Positions 1 to 10,560 of a DNA stretch of 64,000 nucleotides are shown piece after piece; positions within the stretch are counted from its first letter, which is position 1; each line of letters starts with the position of its first letter. The position numbers and the translations under genes are program-made. Where the stretch lies: assembly GCF_035918155.1 (NCBI RefSeq), contig NZ_CP109327.1:5084001-5148000 (forward strand). The letters run 5' to 3'. The DNA comes from Streptomyces sp. NBC_01591. Lineage in GTDB: Bacteria; Actinomycetota; Actinomycetes; Streptomycetales; Streptomycetaceae. Below the pieces are notes generated by a model that did no database searches, was not told the DNA's origin, and was given only the letters and a program-made list of their open reading frames with translations.

Positions 1-198
1 GCCCGGCACAACGCCGTGGACATCCCGGGTCTGCTCCCGGACGGCACGCCTTCCGAGCTCACCGTCATGCAGACGCTGCGCAACCGCGGCCAGATCCGCG
101 ATGTGTCGAAGGAGTCGCTGGACCGGCTCAAGGCGCTGGAGCAGCGCTCCGGGGAACGGCTCGGCCGTGACAACGAAGAAGAGGAGGTCGCCAAGTGA
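1..198 (+). CDS. nuoJ: NADH-quinone oxidoreductase subunit J (C-terminal fragment)
   Basis: The window opens inside this gene; only the last 65 codons are visible, in frame from base 1. The visible part is the hydrophilic tail after the last membrane helix, ending in an acidic run of Asp and Glu, so the fragment alone is not diagnostic. The assignment comes from context: its TGA stop overlaps the GTG of nuoK by 4 bp, and nuoK, L, M and N follow on the same strand, which is the invariant order of the complex I operon. NuoJ is a membrane-arm subunit of the proton-pumping NADH:menaquinone oxidoreductase in the cytoplasmic membrane. The 5' part and the rest of the operon lie outside the window. 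Confidence 0.85.
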   Translation, partial: ARHNAVDIPGLLPDGTPSELTVMQTLRNRGQIRDVSKESLDRLKALEQRSGERLGRDNEEEEVAK

Positions 199-494
199 AT
201 CCGGTCTACTACCTCTATCTCGCAGCCCTGTTGTTCACCATCGGTGCGGCCGGGGTGCTGATCCGGCGGAACGCGATCGTGGTGTTCATGTGCGTGGAGC
301 TGATGCTCAACGCCTGCAACCTCGCGTTCGTGACCTTCTCCCGGATGCACGGCAATCTCGACGGCCAGATCATCGCCTTCTTCACGATGGTCGTCGCCGC
401 GGCGGAGGTCGTGGTCGGGCTCGCGATCATCGTGTCGGTGTTCCGTTCCCGCCACTCGGCCTCGGTCGACGACGCCAGCCTGATGAAGCTGTAA
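195..494 (+). CDS. nuoK: NADH-quinone oxidoreductase subunit K
   Basis: A protein of 99 aa, the usual NuoK length, with three hydrophobic helices and almost no loops. The conserved NuoK core is clear: [20 protein letters not shown] at about residues 24-43, with the membrane Glu of helix 2 (VELMLNA), then a second buried Glu in the [11 protein letters not shown] segment of helix 3. These two glutamates form part of the proton path between NuoJ and NuoN. The GTG start overlaps the nuoJ stop (GTGA), which implies translational coupling. It belongs to the complete nuo operon. A longer paralogue, NuoK2, is encoded at 46915-47322. Confidence 0.95.
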   Translation: MNPVYYLYLAALLFTIGAAGVLIRRNAIVVFMCVELMLNACNLAFVTFSRMHGNLDGQIIAFFTMVVAAAEVVVGLAIIVSVFRSRHSASVDDASLMKL

Positions 495-508
495 GGGGAC
501 GTTGAATC

Positions 509-2404
509 GTGGAGAACCTGATCGCGCTGCTCGTCGCGGCGCCTCTGCTCGGAGCGGCGGTCCTGCTCTGCGGCGGCCGAAGGCTGGACCGCGCCGGACA
601 CTGGCTCGGCACCCTGCTCGCCGCCGTGTCGTTCGTCATCGGTGTCGTGCTCTTCCTCGACATGCTGGGGAAGGGCGCGGAGGACCGGACGCTGCACCAG
701 AAGCTGTTCAGCTGGATCCCGGTCGAGGGCTTCCAGGCCGATGTGGCCTTCCAGTTGGACCAGTTGTCGATGACGTTCGTGCTGCTGATCACCGGTGTGG
801 GCACCCTGATCCACATCTACTCGATCGGCTACATGGAGCACGACGAGCGCCGGCGCCGCTTCTTCGGCTATCTGAACCTGTTCCTCGCGGCGATGCTGAT
901 CCTGGTCGTCGCCGACAACTACCTGCTGCTGTACGTCGGGTGGGAGGGCGTCGGTCTGGCGTCGTACCTGCTCATCGGCTTCTGGCAGCACAAGCCCAGC
1001 GCGGCCACGGCCGCCAAGAAGGCATTCCTGGTCAACCGGGTCGGCGACATGGGCCTGTCGATCGCGATCATGCTGATGTTCACCACCTTCGGCACCTTCG
1101 CCTTCGGCCCCGTCCTCGAATCGACGGGGGAGACGAGCGAGGGCAAGCTGACGGCGATCGGCCTGATGCTGCTGCTCGCGGCCTGCGGCAAGTCGGCCCA
1201 GGTGCCGCTGCAGTCCTGGCTCGGTGACGCGATGGAGGGCCCGACCCCGGTCTCGGCCCTCATCCACGCCGCGACCATGGTGACCGCGGGTGTGTACCTC
1301 ATCGTCAGGTCCGGCGCGATCTTCAACGCTGCGCCGGACGCGCAGCTGGTCGTCGTGGTCGTCGGAGCGGTCACGCTGCTCTTCGGTGCGATCGTCGGTT
1401 GTGCGAAGGACGACATCAAGAAGGCCCTCGCCGGGTCGACGATGTCGCAGATCGGCTACATGATCCTGGCCGCCGGGCTCGGCCCGATCGGCTATGTCTT
1501 CGCGATCATGCACCTGGTGACGCACGGCTTCTTCAAGGCCGGGCTCTTCCTCGGCGCCGGTTCGGTCATGCACGGCATGAACGACGAGGTCGACATGCGG
1601 AAGTTCGGCGGCCTGCGGAAGTACATGCCGGTCACCTTCATCACCTTCGGCCTCGGCTATCTGGCGATCATCGGCTTCCCCGGTCTGTCCGGCTTCTTCT
1701 CCAAGGACAAGATCATCGAGGCGGCCTTCGCCAAGGGCGGCACCGAGGGCTGGATCCTCGGCTCGGTGGCCCTGCTGGGCGCCGCGATCACCGCGTTCTA
1801 CATGACGCGGGTGATGCTGCTGACGTTCTTTGGCGAGAAGCGCTGGCAGCCCGACGCGGAAGGCCACGAGCCGCATCCGCACGAGTCCCCGAAGTCGATG
1901 ACCATCCCCATGATCATCCTGGCGTTCGGTTCGGTCTTCGCCGGAGGCTTCTTCTCCATCGGTGACCGCTTCCTGAACTGGCTGGAGCCGGTCACCGGAC
2001 ACAGCCACGGACACGCCCCGGTCAGCGCCACGACGGTCACCGCCGCCACCATGGTGGTGCTCGTCATCGGCGTCGCCATCGCCTGGGCGATGTACGGACG
2101 CAAGCCGGTGCCGGTCGTCGCCCCGCGTGGCTCGCTGCTCACCCGGGCCGCCCGCCGCGATCTCCTCCAGGACGACTTCAACCACGTGGTCCTGGTCCGC
2201 GGCGGCGAGCACCTCACCCGCTCCCTGGTGTACGTCGACCACACCCTGGTCGACGGCGTCGTCAACGGCACGGCGGCCTCGATGGGCGGGCTCTCCGGCC
2301 GGCTGCGCAAGCTGCAGAACGGCTACGCCCGCTCCTACGCGGTCTCGATGTTCGGTGGTACGGCGGTTCTCATCGCCGCGACCCTGCTGATGAGGGCGGT
2401 CTGA
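509..2404 (+). CDS. nuoL: NADH-quinone oxidoreductase subunit L
   Basis: A 631-aa polytopic membrane protein and the distal antiporter-like proton-pumping subunit of complex I. Visible family marks are the first-helix region, the [16 protein letters not shown] motif near residue 150, the [32 protein letters not shown] core (here [20 protein letters not shown]) and the downstream lysine-bearing segment [18 protein letters not shown]. The C-terminal region, after a His-rich loop, corresponds to the lateral helix and last membrane segment. GTG start 14 bp after nuoK. The nuoM start lies 5 bp after its stop, so the genes are cotranscribed. Length and motifs are normal. Confidence 0.96.
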   Translation: MENLIALLVAAPLLGAAVLLCGGRRLDRAGHWLGTLLAAVSFVIGVVLFLDMLGKGAEDRTLHQKLFSWIPVEGFQADVAFQLDQLSMTFVLLITGVGTLIHIYSIGYMEHDERRRRFFGYLNLFLAAMLILVVADNYLLLYVGWEGVGLASYLLIGFWQHKPSAATAAKKAFLVNRVGDMGLSIAIMLMFTTFGTFAFGPVLESTGETSEGKLTAIGLMLLLAACGKSAQVPLQSWLGDAMEGPTPVSALIHAATMVTAGVYLIVRSGAIFNAAPDAQLVVVVVGAVTLLFGAIVGCAKDDIKKALAGSTMSQIGYMILAAGLGPIGYVFAIMHLVTHGFFKAGLFLGAGSVMHGMNDEVDMRKFGGLRKYMPVTFITFGLGYLAIIGFPGLSGFFSKDKIIEAAFAKGGTEGWILGSVALLGAAITAFYMTRVMLLTFFGEKRWQPDAEGHEPHPHESPKSMTIPMIILAFGSVFAGGFFSIGDRFLNWLEPVTGHSHGHAPVSATTVTAATMVVLVIGVAIAWAMYGRKPVPVVAPRGSLLTRAARRDLLQDDFNHVVLVRGGEHLTRSLVYVDHTLVDGVVNGTAASMGGLSGRLRKLQNGYARSYAVSMFGGTAVLIAATLLMRAV

Positions 2405-2409
2405 TCACC

Positions 2410-3981
2410 ATGTCCTTTCCCCTCCTGACAGCGACGGCGGCGCTCCCGGCGATCGGTGCGGTCGCCACCGCCGCCGTCCCGGCCGCCCGGCGCACCGCCG
2501 CCAAATGGCTGGCGCTGATCTTCTCGCTCGCCACACTCGTACTGGCGGGCATCGCGCTCGCCCGCTTCGAGCCCGGCGGCGACCGCTACCAGCTCACCGA
2601 ATCGCACGCCTGGATCAAGGACTTCGGCGTCCGGTACGAGCTGGGTGTGGACGGCATCGGGGTGGCGCTTATGGCGCTCACCGCCCTGCTGATCCCCTTC
2701 GTCATCCTGGCCGGCTGGCACGACGCCGACCCCCTGGAGACCAAGTCCTCGCGCTGGCGCCCGACCCAGGGCTTCTTCGCCCTGATCCTGATGGTCGAAG
2801 CGATGGTGATCCTCTCCTTCGAGGCCACCGACGTCTTCCTCTTCTACGTCCTCTTCGAAGCCATGCTCATCCCGATGTACTTCCTCATCGGCGGCTTCGG
2901 GGACCGGGCACACACCGGCAGCGACGAGAACGCGGCGGCGCAACGCTCGTACGCCGCGGTCAAGTTCCTGCTCTACAACCTGGCCGGCGGGCTCATCATG
3001 CTGGCCGCCGTGATCGGGCTCTACGTGGTCGCGGGGACGTTCTCGCTCTCCGAGATCGCCGAGGCCCGCGCGAGCGGCTCGCTCTCCATGGCGACCAGCA
3101 CGGAGCGCTGGCTCTTCCTCGGGTTCTTCTTCGCCTTCGCGGTGAAGGCCCCGCTGTGGCCGTTGCACACCTGGCTGCCCAACGCGATGGGCGAGGCGAC
3201 CTCCCCGGTCGCCGTCCTGATCACCGCGGTCGTCGACAAGGTCGGCACGTTCGCGATGCTCCGCTTCTGCCTCCAGCTCTTCCCGGAGGCCAGCAAGTGG
3301 GCGACGCCGGTGATCGTCGTCCTGGCGCTGATCAGCATCGTGTACGGGGCGCTGCTCGCCGTCGGCCAGCGCGACATCAAGCGCCTGATCGCCTACGCGT
3401 CGATCTCGCACTTCGGCTTCATCATCCTGGGCATCTTCGCGATGACCAGCCAGGGCCAGTCCGGCGCCACGCTCTACATGGTCAACCACGGCATCTCGAC
3501 CGCCGCGCTGATGCTGGTGGCGGGCTTCCTGATCACCCGGCGCGGTTCGCGGCTCATCGCCGACTACGGCGGGGTGCAGAAGGTGGCGCCGGTCCTGGCC
3601 GGCACCTTCCTGATCGGTGGTCTGGCCACCCTGTCGCTGCCCGGGCTCGCACCGTTCGTCAGCGAGTTCCTGGTCCTGGTCGGCGCGTTCAGCGCCTATC
3701 CGGCGGCGGGCATCGTCGCCACGACCGGCATAGTGCTCGCCGCGCTCTACGTCCTCGTCCTCTACCAGCGGACGATGACGGGCCCGGTGAAGGCCGAGGT
3801 CCAGGGCATGGCGGACCTCAAGGTCCGGGAGCTGGTGGTGGTCCTTCCGCTGATCGCGCTGCTGCTCTTCCTGGGTGTCTATCCGAAGCCGCTGACGGAG
3901 ATCGTCAACCCGGCGGTGCAGCACACCATGTCGGACGTCCAGAAGAAGGACCCCCAGCCTGAGGTGGAGGCCGCCAAGTGA
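2410..3981 (+). CDS. nuoM: NADH-quinone oxidoreductase subunit M
   Basis: 523 aa with about 14 membrane helices and the antiporter-like fold shared with NuoL and NuoN. Key family positions are visible: the lysine motif around FAFAVKAPLWPLHTWLPNAM, followed by GEATSPVAVLITAVVDKVGT, and the DIKRLIAYASISHFGFIILG segment that carries further conserved charges. FEAMLIPMYFLIGGFG at about residues 152-167 holds the conserved membrane Glu. It is the central proton-pumping subunit of the membrane arm. ATG start 5 bp after nuoL; its TGA overlaps the GTG of nuoN. Confidence 0.96.
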   Translation: MSFPLLTATAALPAIGAVATAAVPAARRTAAKWLALIFSLATLVLAGIALARFEPGGDRYQLTESHAWIKDFGVRYELGVDGIGVALMALTALLIPFVILAGWHDADPLETKSSRWRPTQGFFALILMVEAMVILSFEATDVFLFYVLFEAMLIPMYFLIGGFGDRAHTGSDENAAAQRSYAAVKFLLYNLAGGLIMLAAVIGLYVVAGTFSLSEIAEARASGSLSMATSTERWLFLGFFFAFAVKAPLWPLHTWLPNAMGEATSPVAVLITAVVDKVGTFAMLRFCLQLFPEASKWATPVIVVLALISIVYGALLAVGQRDIKRLIAYASISHFGFIILGIFAMTSQGQSGATLYMVNHGISTAALMLVAGFLITRRGSRLIADYGGVQKVAPVLAGTFLIGGLATLSLPGLAPFVSEFLVLVGAFSAYPAAGIVATTGIVLAALYVLVLYQRTMTGPVKAEVQGMADLKVRELVVVLPLIALLLFLGVYPKPLTEIVNPAVQHTMSDVQKKDPQPEVEAAK

Positions 3982-5642
3982 GCGCAACAGCTGTCCACAG
4001 CTTGTGGACAATGGCGGGCGGGGTGACATCGGCCGCCCCGGTCGAGAAGTTCAAGGCACCGGTCATCGAGTACACCCAGTTGGCCCCGGTCCTCATTGTG
4101 ATCGGTGTCGCCGTCGTGGGCGTACTCGTCGAGGCCTTCGTGCCGCGCCGGGCCCGTTATTACACGCAGGTCTTCCTCACGGTCGTCGCGCTGGCCGCCG
4201 CGTTCGCCGCGGTCGTCGGACTGGCGGCCGGCGGATACGGCACGACGAAGGCGCACATCGCCGCGATGGGCGCCATCGCGATCGACGGGCCGACGCTGTT
4301 CCTGCAGGGCACCATCCTGCTGACCTCACTGGTCGCCGTCTTCACCTTCGCCGAGCGGCGGCTCGACCCGGCCTCGCACGGCAACCAGGTCGACTCCTTC
4401 GCCGCCCAGGCCGCCTCGGTCCCCGGCAGCGACAGCGAGAAGGCCGCGGTCAAGGCCGGATTCACCACCACCGAGGTCTTCCCGCTGGTCCTCTTCTCGG
4501 TGGCCGGCATGCTGATCTTCCCCGCGGCCAACGACCTGCTGACGCTCTTCGTGGCCCTGGAGGTCTTCTCCCTCCCGCTCTACCTCCTGTGCGCCGTCGC
4601 CCGCCGCAAGCGGCTGATGTCGCAGGAGGCCGCGGTGAAGTACTTCCTGCTCGGCGCCTTCTCCTCGGCGTTCCTGCTCTTCGGGATCGCCCTGCTCTAC
4701 GGTTACGCGGGCTCCGTCTCGTACGCGTCCATCGCCCACGTGGTCGACGGCTCCGTCACGAAGATCGACCCGGCACTCGCCGACACCATGGGCAACGACG
4801 CGCTGCTCCTGATCGGCGGCGCGATGGTCCTGACCGGGCTGCTCTTCAAGGTCGGCGCCGTCCCGTTCCACATGTGGACCCCGGACGTCTACCAGGGCGC
4901 CCCGACACCGGTCACCGGCTTCATGGCCGCGGCCACCAAGGTCGCCGCGTTCGGCGCGCTGCTGCGCCTGCTGTACGTGGTGCTGCCGGGCCTCGCCTGG
5001 GACTGGCGCCCGGTCATGTGGGCCGTCGCGATCGTCACGATGCTGGGCGGCGCGATCGTCGCCATCACCCAGACCGACATCAAGCGGCTGCTGGCCTACT
5101 CCTCGATCGCCCACGCCGGATTCATCCTCGCCGGTGTGATCGCCACGACCCCGGACGGCATCTCGTCGGTCCTCTTCTACCTGGGCGCGTACTCCTTCGT
5201 GACGGTCGGCGCGTTCGCCGTCGTCACCCTGGTGCGCGACGCGGGCGGCGAGGCGACGCACCTGTCGAAGTGGGCCGGGCTCGGCCGGCGCTCGCCGCTG
5301 GTCGCCGCGGTCTTCGCGGTGTTCCTGCTGGCCTTCGCCGGTATCCCGCTCACCTCCGGGTTCTCCGGAAAGTTCGCCGTGTTCAAGGCGGCGGCGGACG
5401 GCGGCGCGGGCGGACTGGTCGTGGTCGGTGTGATCTCCTCGGCGATCGCCGCGTTCTTCTACATCCGGGTCATCGTGCTGATGTTCTTCAGCGAGCCGAA
5501 GGCGGACGGCCCCACGGTCGCCGTCCCGTCCCCGCTGACGATGACGACGATCGCGGTCGGAGTCGCGGTCACGCTGGTGCTGGGCCTGGCCCCGCAGTAC
5601 TTCCTGGACCTGGCGAGCCAGGCGGGAGTGTTCGTGAGGTAG
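3978..5642 (+). CDS. nuoN: NADH-quinone oxidoreductase subunit N
   Basis: 554 aa, the last gene of the main nuo operon and the third antiporter-like subunit, contacting NuoK. Motifs: AALEV-like FVALEVFSLPLYLLCAVARR, the lysine motif LLFKVGAVPFHMWTPDVYQG, and TDIKRLLAYSSIAHAGFIL. GTG start overlapping the nuoM stop by 4 bp. The first 15 codons contain two inverted DnaA-box-like sequences (3991-4011), unusual for coding DNA. The operon is closed by a strong hairpin 25 bp after the stop. A divergent paralogue, NuoN2, is at 50891-52516. Confidence 0.96.
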   Translation: MSATAVHSLWTMAGGVTSAAPVEKFKAPVIEYTQLAPVLIVIGVAVVGVLVEAFVPRRARYYTQVFLTVVALAAAFAAVVGLAAGGYGTTKAHIAAMGAIAIDGPTLFLQGTILLTSLVAVFTFAERRLDPASHGNQVDSFAAQAASVPGSDSEKAAVKAGFTTTEVFPLVLFSVAGMLIFPAANDLLTLFVALEVFSLPLYLLCAVARRKRLMSQEAAVKYFLLGAFSSAFLLFGIALLYGYAGSVSYASIAHVVDGSVTKIDPALADTMGNDALLLIGGAMVLTGLLFKVGAVPFHMWTPDVYQGAPTPVTGFMAAATKVAAFGALLRLLYVVLPGLAWDWRPVMWAVAIVTMLGGAIVAITQTDIKRLLAYSSIAHAGFILAGVIATTPDGISSVLFYLGAYSFVTVGAFAVVTLVRDAGGEATHLSKWAGLGRRSPLVAAVFAVFLLAFAGIPLTSGFSGKFAVFKAAADGGAGGLVVVGVISSAIAAFFYIRVIVLMFFSEPKADGPTVAVPSPLTMTTIAVGVAVTLVLGLAPQYFLDLASQAGVFVR

Positions 5643-5667
5643 CGCACACGCCACGCAGCTGGAACCC

Positions 5668-5703
5668 CGCCGGACGGGCTTGAGAAGTCAAGCCCGTCCG
5701 GCG
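5668..5703 (+). terminator. terminator of the main nuo operon
   Basis: Perfect 16-bp inverted repeat (5668-5683 with 5688-5703) around a GAAG tetraloop, 25 bp after the nuoN stop, followed by TTGT. GC-rich stems with little trailing T are typical of Streptomyces terminators. It separates the nuo operon from recQ. Confidence 0.9.
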
Positions 5704-5780
5704 TTGTCGTAGGCGGCGCCTATCGTGGCAGGGGACGGCGGCAACACGGAAAAAGCGGGACGGACCCGGGGGACAGAGCG

Positions 5781-7760
<1,980 letters not shown>

Positions 7761-7791
7761 GCGCGGGGGCCGGGCGGCGCTGCGGACCGGC

Positions 7792-8412
7792 CTACTGCGG
7801 GTCCGCTGCCCGGCGGCGCGCGGTGATCGCGGTGAGGTCGAGATCGACGGGGAAGGGGACGGAGACCTTCATCCGGTCGTGGAAGATGCCGGTGGAGGTG
7901 TAGGCCCCGGTCGACGGCTCCAGCTCGAAGACGTAGACCACCGCCCGGCCGTCGTGGTTCTCCACCCGCCAGTAGTGAGAGATCTTCGCCCGTGCGTACT
8001 TCATGGGCTTGGTCTCCCGGTCCCGAGTCAGGGACTCCGGGGAAACGACCTCGATGGCCAGCTGTACGGACTCGGCGGGGAAGCGGGTCTGGCTCGGGTC
8101 CTGGATGACCTCGCCGTCCACGACGATCACATCGGGTTCGGGCCGGTTGTAGCGGTCGATGTCGATGGTGAACTCGCGCACGACCTCAAGGTCACGCGGC
8201 ACCAGCGACTGCAGCTGCCATTCGAAGAAGCTGACCGCCCGTGAATGGAACAGGGTCTGCGGACTCACGAAAACAAGGCTCCCGTCGATCAGCTCCGTGT
8301 GCGGAGGCAGATTCGGGAGTGTGTCCAGGTCATCGGCGGTCCAGCCGCCCACGGGCGGAACCGCCCACCGCGGCTCGGGGGCCTCGGGTTCGACGCTCAT
8401 CAGTGCTCCCAT
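7792..8412 (-). CDS. Uma2-family (DUF820) putative endonuclease fold protein
   Basis: 206 aa. The central part shows the Uma2/DUF820 pattern, a PD-(D/E)XK-like core: PEPDVIVVDGEV, then VQLAIEVVSPES with the conserved acid in the EVVSPES strand, and a later YWRVENHDGRAVVYVFEL segment. The N-terminal PNLPPHTELIDGSLVFV segment, up to the first conserved acidic patch, is also typical. The biochemical role of these proteins is not established; Streptomyces genomes carry many copies. It is monocistronic and convergent with recQ. A second in-frame ATG five codons downstream (MSVEPEAPE) could be the start. Confidence 0.85.
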   Translation of the reverse strand: MGALMSVEPEAPEPRWAVPPVGGWTADDLDTLPNLPPHTELIDGSLVFVSPQTLFHSRAVSFFEWQLQSLVPRDLEVVREFTIDIDRYNRPEPDVIVVDGEVIQDPSQTRFPAESVQLAIEVVSPESLTRDRETKPMKYARAKISHYWRVENHDGRAVVYVFELEPSTGAYTSTGIFHDRMKVSVPFPVDLDLTAITARRRAADPQ

Positions 8413-8514
8413 GACGCAGAGTCTCGCGGGTCTTTCCAGCGTATCCGCCGGGAACTGGAGAGGGTTCCCCTGAACGTGTGAACGCCTGTGCGAAGCTGAC
8501 CCGACCCGCCCCGC

Positions 8515-9198
8515 TCAGTCGCCCCCGGAGCCCCCGCCGCCGCTGCGCCTTCTTCTGTTGTTCCGGTTCGCCCTGTCCTGGCGGACGTTCCGGTACACCG
8601 CGTGCGCGGTCCACTCCTCGTCCACCAGGTCGCGCATCGCCCAACGGTCTCGCAGGCCGCCCCGGGCCACCGCGCCCGACAGGCCGATCGCCGAGACCAG
8701 GGCGGCCAGGGTCCTGCTGCGCGGGTCCGGGAAGCCGGCGGCCTCGGCGGCCGCGAAGCGGTCGCGGACGGCGAGCGACAGGGCCGGGGCCACAGCCGGG
8801 TGGCGGTGGTACGGCAGCAGGCCGAGGAGGCGGTGGGTCTCCCTGCGCAGGACAGAGCGGCGTACCAGGTGTTCCAGGCAGAGCTCCTCGACGTGCGGGG
8901 CGGTCCGACGTATCCACACCGGCGTGTCGACGCCGCCCGCGAGCCCGCCCACGCCCGGGTCCGAAAGGCTTCCCAGGACCTGGGCGAGGAACGGATCCGG
9001 GGGAGCGAGCGGGCTGACCACCCGTGTCCGGCCGCCTTGTCCGGTGACCCGGCCCTGGAACTCCAGCTCCCGGAGGACCGCGCCCGCAGTCCCGTACGAC
9101 AGGAAACGACCGGAGCAGTACGGCTTGCCGCGCAGCGGGTCCAGCGCGAGCAGCAGCAGTTCCTCGGGGAGCGTGAGTTCCAGGGCGGGCGGCGTCAT
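8515..9198 (-). CDS. GPP34 (GOLPH3-like) family phosphoprotein
   Basis: 227 aa. The N-terminus LTLPEELLLLALDPLRGKPY matches the GOLPH3/GPP34 family, which in eukaryotes binds phosphatidylinositol-4-phosphate at the Golgi. In actinomycetes the family is abundant but its role is unknown. The fold is predicted all-alpha. A very basic Arg/Asn-rich tail followed by glycines and a final Asp closes the protein, which could aid membrane or nucleic-acid contact (inference). The ATG overlaps the TGA of fumarylacetoacetase by 4 bp, so the two are translationally coupled; the functional link is not obvious. Confidence 0.85.
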   Translation of the reverse strand: MTPPALELTLPEELLLLALDPLRGKPYCSGRFLSYGTAGAVLRELEFQGRVTGQGGRTRVVSPLAPPDPFLAQVLGSLSDPGVGGLAGGVDTPVWIRRTAPHVEELCLEHLVRRSVLRRETHRLLGLLPYHRHPAVAPALSLAVRDRFAAAEAAGFPDPRSRTLAALVSAIGLSGAVARGGLRDRWAMRDLVDEEWTAHAVYRNVRQDRANRNNRRRRSGGGGSGGD

Positions 9199-10424
9199 GG
9201 CGCGGGCACGATCCGTCCCGCGACCTCGCCGAGCCCCACCCGGGTGCCGTCCGGCCCCGGGGCCCAGGCGGTCATCGTCACCGTGTCGCCGTCCTCCAGG
9301 AAGGTGCGCTTGCCGTCCGGGAGGTCCAGCGGGTCGCGGCCGTTCCAGGTCAGCTCCAGGAGGGAGCCGCGCTGGCCGGGCTCCGCGCCGCTGACCGTGC
9401 CGGAGCCGTACAGGTCGCCGGTGCGCAGCGACGCGCCGTTCACCGTCATCTGGGCCAGCATCTGGGCCGCCGTCCAGTACATCGTGGCGAACGGCGGCTC
9501 GGCGACCACCTGTCCATTGATCGCGACGGAGATCCGCAGGTCGAGGCCGCCGTCCTCGTCCTCGTCGGCGTCCTCCAGATAGGGGAGCAGCGGGAAGTCG
9601 CGGGCCGGGGGTGCGATGCGGGCCGACTCCAGGGCCTCCAGCGGTGTCACCCAGGCCGATACGGAGGTGGCGAACGACTTGCCGAGGAACGGGCCGAGCG
9701 GGACGTACTCCCAGGCCTGGATGTCGCGCGCCGACCAGTCGTTGAGCAGGCAGAGCCCGAAGACATGGTCGCGGAAGTCGCCGAGCGGCACCGGGCGGCC
9801 CTGCTCGGAGCCCACACCGACGACGAAGCCGACCTCGGCCTCGATGTCCAGCTTCACGGAAGGGCCGAAGACCGGGGCCGCGTCGGCCGGCGCCTTGCGC
9901 TGGCCGGACGGGCGCACCACGTCCGTGCCCGAGACGACGACGGTGCCGGACCGGCCGTGGTAGCCGATCGGGAGGTGCTTCCAGTTGGGCGTGAGCGCTT
10001 CGGCGTTCGGCCGGAAGATCTGCCCGACGTTGGTGGCGTGGTTCTCGCTCGCGTAGAAGTCGACGTAGTCCGCGACCGCGTACGGCAGATGGAGCGTCAC
10101 GGAATCGACCGGGTGCAGCAGCGGTTCGATGTCCGCGCGGTGTGCCGGGACCGTCACCCACGCGGTCAGCGCCCGACGGACGTCCCGCCAGGCGGTGCGG
10201 CCCGCCGACAGCAGCGCGGTCAGGTCCGGCTGCGCGAGGAGCTGCGCGTAGGGAGAGCCGAGCGTGTGCGCCGCGGCTCCGGCGTCCAGTACGTGGTTGC
10301 CGATGCGGACGCCGACCCGGCGGTCCTCGGGGTGGTCGGGGGTGGAGAACACTCCGTAGGGAAGGTTGTGCGGACCGAAGGGGTCGCCCTCGGCCAGATC
10401 GAGCGGGCTGCTCTGCTCGGGCAT
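9195..10424 (-). CDS. fahA: fumarylacetoacetase
   Basis: 409 aa, the length of canonical fumarylacetoacetate hydrolase. It catalyses the last step of tyrosine/homogentisate degradation: fumarylacetoacetate to fumarate plus acetoacetate. Both domains are present: an N-terminal SH3-like part (FGPHNLPYGVFSTP) and the FAH catalytic domain with YVDFYASENHATNVG, PIGYHGRSGTVVVSG, the acidic metal site in LDIEAEVGFVVG and CLLNDWSARDIQAWEYVPLG. Its stop overlaps the start of the GPP34 gene. No other homogentisate-pathway gene lies nearby in the window. Upstream, 136 bp separate it from the CocE hydrolase gene and should hold its promoter. Confidence 0.95.
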   Translation of the reverse strand: MPEQSSPLDLAEGDPFGPHNLPYGVFSTPDHPEDRRVGVRIGNHVLDAGAAAHTLGSPYAQLLAQPDLTALLSAGRTAWRDVRRALTAWVTVPAHRADIEPLLHPVDSVTLHLPYAVADYVDFYASENHATNVGQIFRPNAEALTPNWKHLPIGYHGRSGTVVVSGTDVVRPSGQRKAPADAAPVFGPSVKLDIEAEVGFVVGVGSEQGRPVPLGDFRDHVFGLCLLNDWSARDIQAWEYVPLGPFLGKSFATSVSAWVTPLEALESARIAPPARDFPLLPYLEDADEDEDGGLDLRISVAINGQVVAEPPFATMYWTAAQMLAQMTVNGASLRTGDLYGSGTVSGAEPGQRGSLLELTWNGRDPLDLPDGKRTFLEDGDTVTMTAWAPGPDGTRVGLGEVAGRIVPAP

Positions 10425-10560
10425 GTGTTGCTGCCTCGCTTTCCAGGTCGCTTGGGGGACACGTTACGTCGGTGCCACCCGCTCGCGGGAGTGTCCCAAC
10501 TGCTCCAGATGCCCGGAAAGTTCCGCCGCGCCCCGGGCCTGCGGGGCACGGCGGTGGGGT

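Noticed and set aside
215..2242. 675-codon minus-strand open frame opposite nuoK/nuoL, and similar long frames opposite nuoM, nuoN, nuoL2, nuoM2 and nuoN2
   Set aside because: Antisense frames stay open because of third-position GC; their translations are Arg/Asp/Gly/His-rich with no family resemblance, and the sense genes are unambiguous.
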